A DNA stretch of 9,813 nt from JBJSXF01 sp046086225 (GTDB lineage Bacteria > Actinomycetota > Acidimicrobiia > IMCC26256 > PALSA-610): contig JBJSXF010000001.1 of NCBI GenBank assembly GCA_046086225.1, positions 1 to 9,813 on the forward strand, read 5' to 3'. Under the pieces are notes generated by a model. The model saw only the letters and a list, made by a program, of their open reading frames with translations, did not search any database and was not told where the DNA came from. Each line of letters begins with the position of its first letter. Position 1 is the stretch's first letter. Both the position numbers and the translations under genes were made by a program. Positions 4,585-9,813 of the stretch are shown here, piece by piece.

Positions 4585-6956
4585 TGCGGGCACCCCTCTC
4601 CTGGCTGCGCGAGTTCGCGCCGATCGACGCCGAGCCGGCGGTGATCGCCGAGGCGCTCGACCGGCTGGGGCTCGAGGTCGAGGGCATCGACGAGCCGGGG
4701 CGCGGAATCGGTGGCGTCGTGGTGGCCCGCATCCTGGCGATCGAGCCGCACCCGGATGCCGATCGACTCCGGCTGGCCGAGGTCGACTTCGGGGCGGGCA
4801 CGCAACGCGTGGTGTGCGGCGCACCGAACATCGAACCGGGCATGGTGGTTCCCTTCGCCCCGATCGGGGCGGTGCTGCCCGGCGACTTCCGCATCGAGCG
4901 GCGCAAGATCCGCGGGGTCGTGTCGGAGGGGATGCTCTGCTCGGCCCGCGAGCTCGGCCTCGGCGACGACCATGCCGGCATCCTCGCCCTGGCGGCCGAC
5001 GCGCCACTCGGCACCGACGTTCGTGCGGTGCTCGGCCTCGACGACGTCGTGTTCGACTGTTCGATCACCCCGAACCGGCCCGACGCCATGGGCGTCATCG
5101 GCATCGCTCGCGAACTCGCTGCGCATTTCCGGGTGCCGTTCTCGGCCCCGACGTCGGACTTCCCGGTGCTCGCCGAAGCGGTCGCCGGGGCCACGGTGAC
5201 GGTCGAGGCCCCCGACCGCTGCCCCCGGTTCGTGGCGATGGTCACCGAGGTCGCCGTCGGTCCGTCGCCCGACTGGTTGCAGCGGCGGCTCGTCCTCGCC
5301 GGGATGCGACCGATCAGCAACGTGGTCGACGTCACCAACTACGTGATGCTCGAGCGGTGCCGCCCGCTGCACGCCTTCGACCTCGACCGCCTGGCCGGGC
5401 GGTCGATCGTCGTCCGCACGGCGACGGCGGGGGAGCGGATGACGACCCTCGACGGCGTCGAGCGTGAGCTCGGGTCCGAGGATCTCCTCATCTGCGACGG
5501 CGACCGTCGGCCCCAGGGCATCGCCGGGATCATGGGCGGGGCCGAGGCCGAGGTCGACGCCACGACCACCGAGATCCTGCTCGAGTCCGCGTACTTCACC
5601 CCCGAGGGGATCTCCCGCACGTCGAAGCGTCTCGGCCTGCGCTCCGAGGCGAGCGCTCGCTTCGAGCGGGGTGTCGATCCCGGGGATGTTGCGGCGGGAG
5701 CCGCCCGGGCGCTCGAGCTGCTCGGGGCGGTGGCCGCGGCCCGTCCGGCGCCGGCGGCGATCGACACCGCCCCCGGCCCGCTCCGGGCGGTGACGGTCGG
5801 GATCCGGACCGATCGGGTCAACCGGCTGCTAGGTACCGCCCTCGATGCCGACGGCGTGGCCGACTGCCTGGCCCCGCTCGGGATCACGGTGGCGGGCACC
5901 GAGGCCGGCATCCCGTCCTGGCGGCCCGACCTCACTCGGGAGATCGATCTCGTGGAGGAGGTGGCCCGACGGGTCGGCCTCGACACGATTCCCCGCACCG
6001 TTCCGGCGAGCCCGGCCAAGACGGGAGCGCTCACGCCGGTGCAGCGGTCGGTGCGCACCGCCGTCGACGTGCTCGTGGGCGCGGGCTACGACGAGATCTA
6101 CTCCCTGCCGCTCCTCGCCCCGTCCGACCTCGAACGGGTCGGCGCGGCGACCTCTGGCGTGATCGAGGTGGAGAACCCGTTGCGGGCCGAGGAGTCGGTG
6201 TTGCGGCCGGCGCTCGTTCCGGGCTTGCTCCGGGCCGTCGCCCACAACGCCGCTCACGGTGAGCCCGATGTCGCGCTGTTCGAGGTCGGCACCGTCTTCG
6301 GTGCGCCGCCCGCCGGGGCGGTGCTCCCCGACGAGCGCCGGTTCCTCGCCTTCGCCCGGGCCGGACTGGTCCGCGGCGCTCCGCACGCCGGCGACCGGGC
6401 GGTCGACGTCTACGACGCCACGGCCGTGCTCGAGGCGCTGTTCGCCGAGCTGCGGGTCGCCGAGCCGGCGTTGGTGGCCGAGCGGATCGAGGGCTTCCAT
6501 CCCGGGCGGGCGGCCCGGGTGGAGGTCGACGGTCGCGCCATCGGTCGGATCGGCGAGGTCGCATCGTCCGTGGCGGCGACGCTCGGTCTCACCGGCCCGA
6601 TCGTGGCCGCCGAGGTCGACCTCGGCGCGCTCGTGACGGCCCGGCGGCTCGACCGTTCGATGCAGCCGGTCTCCCGCTTCCCGGCCTCGACGGTCGATCT
6701 CGCACTCGTCGTCGCCGACGCCGTCCCCGCCGCCGCGCTCGTAGCGACCCTCCGGGCGGCCGATCCGCTCGTCGAACGGGTCGACCTCTTCGACGTCTTC
6801 CGCTCGGAGGCGCTCGGGGCGGGGGTCGTGAGCCTGGCCATCTCGGTGCGCCTCCGGGCAATCGATCGCACCCTCACCGACGACGACGTGGCGGCGGCTC
6901 GCGCCGCGTGCGTGGCCGCCGCCGGGGCGGTGCACGGGGCCCGTCTCCGCGACTGA
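4584..6956 (+). CDS. pheT: Phenylalanyl-tRNA synthetase beta subunit
   Basis: PheT pairs with PheS; it recognises tRNA-Phe and edits mischarged Tyr-tRNA. It has 790 residues, normal for the bacterial long form. Domains in order are the N-terminal MRAPLSWLREFAPI segment, a tRNA-binding OB domain at about 40-150 (HPDADRLRLAEVDFG, VVCGAPNIEPG, SEGMLCSARELGL) and the B3/B4 editing domain at about 205-385 (SNVVDVTNYVMLERCRPLHAFD, GIAGIMGG). Next come B5 at about 400-470 with the catalytic-like core after it (SRTSKRLGLRSEASARFERG, NPLRAEESVLRPALVPGLL), and a C-terminal ferredoxin-fold anticodon-binding domain over the last 95 or so residues (VSRFPASTVDLALVV to the end). The start ATG overlaps the pheS stop by one base. 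An in-frame extension upstream of 4584 lies in pheS and is not real. No terminator is visible after the stop. Confidence 0.98.
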   Translation: MRAPLSWLREFAPIDAEPAVIAEALDRLGLEVEGIDEPGRGIGGVVVARILAIEPHPDADRLRLAEVDFGAGTQRVVCGAPNIEPGMVVPFAPIGAVLPGDFRIERRKIRGVVSEGMLCSARELGLGDDHAGILALAADAPLGTDVRAVLGLDDVVFDCSITPNRPDAMGVIGIARELAAHFRVPFSAPTSDFPVLAEAVAGATVTVEAPDRCPRFVAMVTEVAVGPSPDWLQRRLVLAGMRPISNVVDVTNYVMLERCRPLHAFDLDRLAGRSIVVRTATAGERMTTLDGVERELGSEDLLICDGDRRPQGIAGIMGGAEAEVDATTTEILLESAYFTPEGISRTSKRLGLRSEASARFERGVDPGDVAAGAARALELLGAVAAARPAPAAIDTAPGPLRAVTVGIRTDRVNRLLGTALDADGVADCLAPLGITVAGTEAGIPSWRPDLTREIDLVEEVARRVGLDTIPRTVPASPAKTGALTPVQRSVRTAVDVLVGAGYDEIYSLPLLAPSDLERVGAATSGVIEVENPLRAEESVLRPALVPGLLRAVAHNAAHGEPDVALFEVGTVFGAPPAGAVLPDERRFLAFARAGLVRGAPHAGDRAVDVYDATAVLEALFAELRVAEPALVAERIEGFHPGRAARVEVDGRAIGRIGEVASSVAATLGLTGPIVAAEVDLGALVTARRLDRSMQPVSRFPASTVDLALVVADAVPAAALVATLRAADPLVERVDLFDVFRSEALGAGVVSLAISVRLRAIDRTLTDDDVAAARAACVAAAGAVHGARLRD

Positions 6957-6981
6957 GGGGATCCACCCGGTCTATTCAGTC

Positions 6982-7000
6982 TGGTGTATACTATGCACCA
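6982..7000. promoter_or_regulatory. ArgR-like operator palindrome over the argC promoter and start
   Basis: TGGTGTATA-C-TATGCACCA is an inverted repeat with 9-base arms, one mismatch and a one-base centre. It covers the -10 element and ends on the A of the argC ATG. Its halves TGTAT and ATGCA resemble the TGCAT/ATGCA half-sites I recall for the actinobacterial arginine repressor, though they are three rather than the usual four bases apart. Position and sequence suggest arginine-dependent repression by blocking RNA polymerase. argR itself is not in the window. Confidence 0.55.
6987..6992 (+). promoter_or_regulatory. argC: argC promoter -10 element, probably giving a leaderless mRNA
   Basis: TATACT differs from the consensus TATAAT by one base and lies in a 43-base gap that is clearly richer in A and T than the genes around it. 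Transcription starting about seven bases downstream would begin at or next to the A of the argC ATG (7000). No Shine-Dalgarno sequence precedes that ATG, which fits a leaderless transcript of the kind common in actinobacteria. No good -35 is seen 17 bases upstream (CACCCG). Confidence 0.55.
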
Positions 7001-8034
7001 TGACGTATCGAGCGGCCGTCGCCGGGGCATCGGGCTACACGGGGGCCGAGCTGCTCCGGCTCCTGGCCGGGCATCCGGAGATCACGGTCGCCCACGTCAC
7101 CGCCGAGTCGAACGCAGGCGCGAAGGTCACCGACCTCTTCCCGGGGCTCGGGCCGGCCTACGCGGGCACGCGGTTCGCGCCCCTCGCCGCCGACGACCTC
7201 CGGGGCCACGATCTCGTGTTCACGGCGCTCCCGCACGGCGCGAGCCAGGATCTGCTTCCGGGAGTGCTCGACGACGTCGGGCACGTCATCGACCTCGGCG
7301 CCGACTTCCGGCTCCCGGCCGCCGTCTACGAGCAGTGGTACGGCGAGGCCCACCGGGCGCCGGCGAGCATCGACCGCTTCGCGTCCGGCCCGGTCGAGCT
7401 CTCGCGGTCCGAGCTGGCCGGATCCGCGCACGTCGCCGCGCCCGGCTGCTACCCGACCGCGGTGAGCCTCGCGTGCGCGCCGCTGCTCGCCGCCGGTCTC
7501 GCCGAACCGCACGTCGTCGCCGATGCGGTCTCCGGCGTGTCGGGTGCGGGGCGGGCACCGAAGGTCACGAGCCTGTTCAGCGAGGCGAACGAGAACGTCA
7601 ACGCTTACGGGCTCCTCGCCCACCGGCACACCGCGGAGATGGAGCTGTTCCTCGGTCGGGTCGCCGGCGCACCGGTCACGGTGCTGTTCACTCCGCACCT
7701 CGTGCCGATCACCCGGGGCATCCATGCCACCTGCCACCTGCGGCCCGCCGTCGCCGGGCTCACGACCGAGCGTCTGCTCGACCACTACCGCGACTTCTAC
7801 GCCGACGATCCTTGCGTCGTCGTCACCGAGGCACCGCCCGCCACCCGGGCCACCTACGGCGCCAACGTCGCTCACGTCACGGTGCGGGCCGACGCCCGAA
7901 CCGGCTCGCTCCTCGCGCTCGGCGCGATCGACAACCTCGTGAAAGGGGCATCGGGTCAGATGATCCAGGCCGCCAACATCCTCCTCGGGCTCCCCGAGAC
8001 CACCGGGCTGCCGCTCCTCGGAGTGCAGCCGTGA
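7000..8034 (+). CDS. argC: N-acetyl-gamma-glutamyl-phosphate reductase
   Basis: ArgC reduces N-acetylglutamyl phosphate to the semialdehyde with NADPH, the third step of ornithine/arginine synthesis. It has 344 residues, as expected for the common form. The Rossmann nucleotide loop GASGYTGAELL begins at residue 9, followed by VFTALPHGAS and VIDLGADFRL. The catalytic Cys150 lies in APGCYPTAV. After SGVSGAGRAPK and NENVNAYGLLAHRHTAEME comes the catalytic histidine region (His208/His210). FTPHLVPITRGIHATC and the C-terminal NLVKGASGQMIQAANI are also typical. The ATG start abuts a palindromic operator and has no ribosome-binding site, so translation is probably leaderless. Its stop overlaps argJ by GTGA. 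This is the first gene of the arginine operon. Confidence 0.98.
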   Translation: MTYRAAVAGASGYTGAELLRLLAGHPEITVAHVTAESNAGAKVTDLFPGLGPAYAGTRFAPLAADDLRGHDLVFTALPHGASQDLLPGVLDDVGHVIDLGADFRLPAAVYEQWYGEAHRAPASIDRFASGPVELSRSELAGSAHVAAPGCYPTAVSLACAPLLAAGLAEPHVVADAVSGVSGAGRAPKVTSLFSEANENVNAYGLLAHRHTAEMELFLGRVAGAPVTVLFTPHLVPITRGIHATCHLRPAVAGLTTERLLDHYRDFYADDPCVVVTEAPPATRATYGANVAHVTVRADARTGSLLALGAIDNLVKGASGQMIQAANILLGLPETTGLPLLGVQP

Positions 8035-9188
8035 GCGTCACCGCGGTCCCGGGCTTCGTTGCCGGCGGCACCGCCTGCGGGATCAAACCGTCGGGTGCGC
8101 CCGACCTGGCGATGGTCGCCACCGAGGACCGGGCCGCCGTCGCCGCGGCGGGCGTGTTCACCACGAACCTCGCCCAGGCCGCGCCGGTCCAGATCTCGAA
8201 GCGGCACCTCGCCGACGGTCGGGCGGCGGCCGTCGTCGTGAACTCGGGTAACGCGAACGCCGCGACCGGAGAGGCGGGCCGCCGCGACGCGCTGCGCATG
8301 TGCGAGCTCACTGCCACCGGACTCGGGGTGGCGGTCGAGGACGTGCTCGTGTGCTCCACGGGCCTCATCGGGATCCCGATGCCGATGGCTCCGCTCGAGG
8401 CCGGGATTCCCGGGCTCACCGCGTCGCTTGCCGTGAACGGCGGCGCGGCTGCGGTGCAGGCGATGCTCACCACCGACACCGTCCCCAAGGAGGCCGTGGC
8501 CCGGGCCGGTGCAGCGACCGTCGGCGGCATGGCCAAGGGTGCGGCGATGCTCTCGCCCGCGATGGCGACGATGCTCGCCGTCCTCACCACCGACGCCGCG
8601 GTCGCGTCGGCCGATCTGCAGCGGGCTCTCGCCCGGGCCGTGCACGAGACGTTCGACTGCCTGAGCGTCGATGCCTGCCGATCGACCAACGACACGGTGC
8701 TCGTGCTCGCGAACGGACGGGCGGGCGCGGTCGACGCCCACGCGCTCACCGACGCCCTCACGGCGGTGTGCGGGTCGCTCGCCGAGCAGATGGCCCGCGA
8801 CGCCGAGGGGGCGACCAAGTTCGTGCGCATCCGGGTCACCGGCGCGCTGAGCGACGGCGAGGCCCGCATCGCGGCCCGAGCCGTCGCTGACAGCCAGCTC
8901 GTCCAGTGCTCGCTCAACGGCTCCGACCCCTACTGGGGTCGGGTGCTCTCCGAGCTCGGGGCGAGCGGTGCCCACTTCGATCCCGAACGGGTGAAGATCG
9001 CGTACGGCGGCACCGTCGTCTGCCGGGACGGCATCGCCTGCGCCCATGACGAGTCGGCCGTTGCCGCGGTGATGGCGGGGCGGGAGCTCGAGATCCACTG
9101 CGATCTCGCGGTCGCGCACGGCGAATCGACGGTGCTCACCACCGACCTCTCCCACGCCTACATCGACGAGAACCGGAGGACCTCGTGA
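8031..9188 (+). CDS. argJ: Glutamate N-acetyltransferase (ornithine acetyltransferase)
   Basis: ArgJ moves the acetyl group from N-acetylornithine to glutamate, recycling it between steps 5 and 1 of arginine synthesis; some members also use acetyl-CoA. The 385-residue precursor cuts itself into two chains: the site is seen in MAKGAAMLSPAMATMLAVLTTD, with the nucleophile Thr180 after Ala179. The oxyanion-hole pair Thr110-Gly111 lies in CSTGLIG. Other family features are GIKPSGAPDLAMV, VVVNSGNANAATGEAG, TTDTVPKEA, FDCLSVDACRSTNDT, EGATKFVRI, SDPYWGRVLSELG and the C-terminal HAYIDENRRTS. The GTG start overlaps the argC stop (GTGA) and has GGAG (8020-8023) seven bases upstream. Having ArgJ implies the cyclic acetyl pathway, with argB as the likely feedback target. 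Confidence 0.98.
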   Translation: MSVTAVPGFVAGGTACGIKPSGAPDLAMVATEDRAAVAAAGVFTTNLAQAAPVQISKRHLADGRAAAVVVNSGNANAATGEAGRRDALRMCELTATGLGVAVEDVLVCSTGLIGIPMPMAPLEAGIPGLTASLAVNGGAAAVQAMLTTDTVPKEAVARAGAATVGGMAKGAAMLSPAMATMLAVLTTDAAVASADLQRALARAVHETFDCLSVDACRSTNDTVLVLANGRAGAVDAHALTDALTAVCGSLAEQMARDAEGATKFVRIRVTGALSDGEARIAARAVADSQLVQCSLNGSDPYWGRVLSELGASGAHFDPERVKIAYGGTVVCRDGIACAHDESAVAAVMAGRELEIHCDLAVAHGESTVLTTDLSHAYIDENRRTS

Positions 9189-9813
9189 GCATCGAGGCCG
9201 GTCCGGAGGCGGCGGCGCGGATCGCCGACGCCGGAGCGAAGGCTCACGTCCTCGCCGAGGCACTGCCGTACATCCGTGAGTTCTCGGGGCGTACCGTCGT
9301 CATCAAGTACGGCGGGCACGCCATGGACGACGGCGATCTCGCCGGGCTGTTCGCGACCGACGTCGTGCTCATGCGGCTCGTCGGCATCAACCCCGTGGTC
9401 GTGCACGGAGGCGGTCCCCAGATCACCGACCTCATGCGGCGGCTGGGCAAGGAACCCGAGTTCGTCGACGGGCGCCGGGTGACCGACGCCGAGACCGTCG
9501 ACATCGTGCGGATGGCCCTCGTCGGGAAGGTGAACCGGGAGATCGTCGCGTCGATCAACCGGCACGGCTCCTACGCGGTCGGACTCTCGGGCGAGGACGC
9601 CGGGCTGATCCGGGCATCGGCCCGCGACCCGCGGCTCGGCTTCGTGGGTGATGTGGCCGCGATCGACCCGACCATCGTCGAGCGGCTCCTGCGCGAGGAG
9701 CTCATCCCGGTGATCGCCACGGTCGGCGTCGACGACACCGGCCAGGCCTACAACGTGAACGCCGACACGGTCGCCGGGGCCATCGCCGAGGCCCTCGGCG
9801 CCGAGAAGCTCGT
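9185..9813 (+). CDS. argB: N-acetylglutamate kinase (3' truncated by window edge)
   Basis: ArgB phosphorylates N-acetylglutamate with ATP, the second step of arginine synthesis. About 209 of an expected 290-300 residues are present; the frame is open to the window edge. The amino-acid-kinase fold is shown by VVIKYGGHAM (catalytic Lys41; His45 where many have Asn), the glycine-rich loop VVVHGGGPQI (74-81), FVDGRRVTD, MALVGKVNREIV, GLSGEDAGLI and IPVIATVGVDDTGQAYNVNADTVAGAIAEAL. The N-terminal stretch AKAHVLAEALPYIREF, about 35 residues ahead of the kinase core, resembles the extra helix of arginine-inhibited, hexameric kinases. Feedback control by arginine is therefore likely; this is inference from the family. 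The GTG start overlaps the argJ stop (GTGA) and follows GGAGG (9175-9179) by five bases. Confidence 0.97.
   Translation, partial: MSIEAGPEAAARIADAGAKAHVLAEALPYIREFSGRTVVIKYGGHAMDDGDLAGLFATDVVLMRLVGINPVVVHGGGPQITDLMRRLGKEPEFVDGRRVTDAETVDIVRMALVGKVNREIVASINRHGSYAVGLSGEDAGLIRASARDPRLGFVGDVAAIDPTIVERLLREELIPVIATVGVDDTGQAYNVNADTVAGAIAEALGAEKL

Noticed and set aside
6984..8030. Long open frame ahead of and in frame with argJ
   Set aside because: It overlaps argC in another frame and reads as Arg/Ala/Pro-rich shadow; ArgJ begins normally at GTG 8031.

Overview
This is a high-GC (by eye near 70%) bacterial chromosome segment packed with housekeeping genes. The gene order infC-rpmI-rplT-SpoU methyltransferase-pheS-pheT-argC-argJ-argB is, from memory, the order in actinobacteria such as Mycobacterium tuberculosis (infC to argB) and Streptomyces. 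The base composition, many GTG starts and the small cold-shock-like protein and DUF1844 protein beside infC point to an actinobacterium, perhaps a member of Acidimicrobiia. The class assignment is inference. I see no mobile element, CRISPR array, phage gene or RNA gene, and no sign of recent transfer.

Layout. (1) 1-936: the 3' five-sixths of hisG (ATP phosphoribosyltransferase, long form with a C-terminal regulatory domain), whose stop overlaps the start of a 65-residue divergent cold-shock-domain protein. (2) 924-1340, minus strand: a DUF1844 protein, convergent with and overlapping the cold-shock gene. (3) 1341-1622: 282 bases without a gene, between the divergent DUF1844 and infC genes. 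They hold several strong hairpins and look like a structured 5' leader for the infC operon. (4) 1623-2769: infC, rpmI and rplT (IF3, L35, L20). (5) about 2774-3541: a SpoU/TrmH-family RNA methyltransferase. (6) 3538-6956: pheS and pheT, both subunits of phenylalanyl-tRNA synthetase. (7) 6957-6999: a short, relatively AT-rich gap with a promoter and an ArgR-like palindrome. (8) 7000-9813: argC, argJ and the first two thirds of argB, the acetylated-ornithine branch of arginine synthesis.

How the parts work together. Region 4-6 is a translation operon (initiation factor, two large-subunit proteins, RNA modification, tRNA charging) with short gaps or overlaps and no visible terminator. Region 8 is a separately promoted arginine operon whose genes overlap by 4 bases (GTGA). 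Two points deserve attention. Neither infC nor the methyltransferase has a convincing AUG/GUG/UUG start, and the infC leader folds on paper into a junction of helices ending three bases before the Shine-Dalgarno sequence. This suggests autoregulation by IF3 start-codon discrimination and/or L20 binding. I found no clearly new biological system; the leader and the start-codon anomalies are the best leads.
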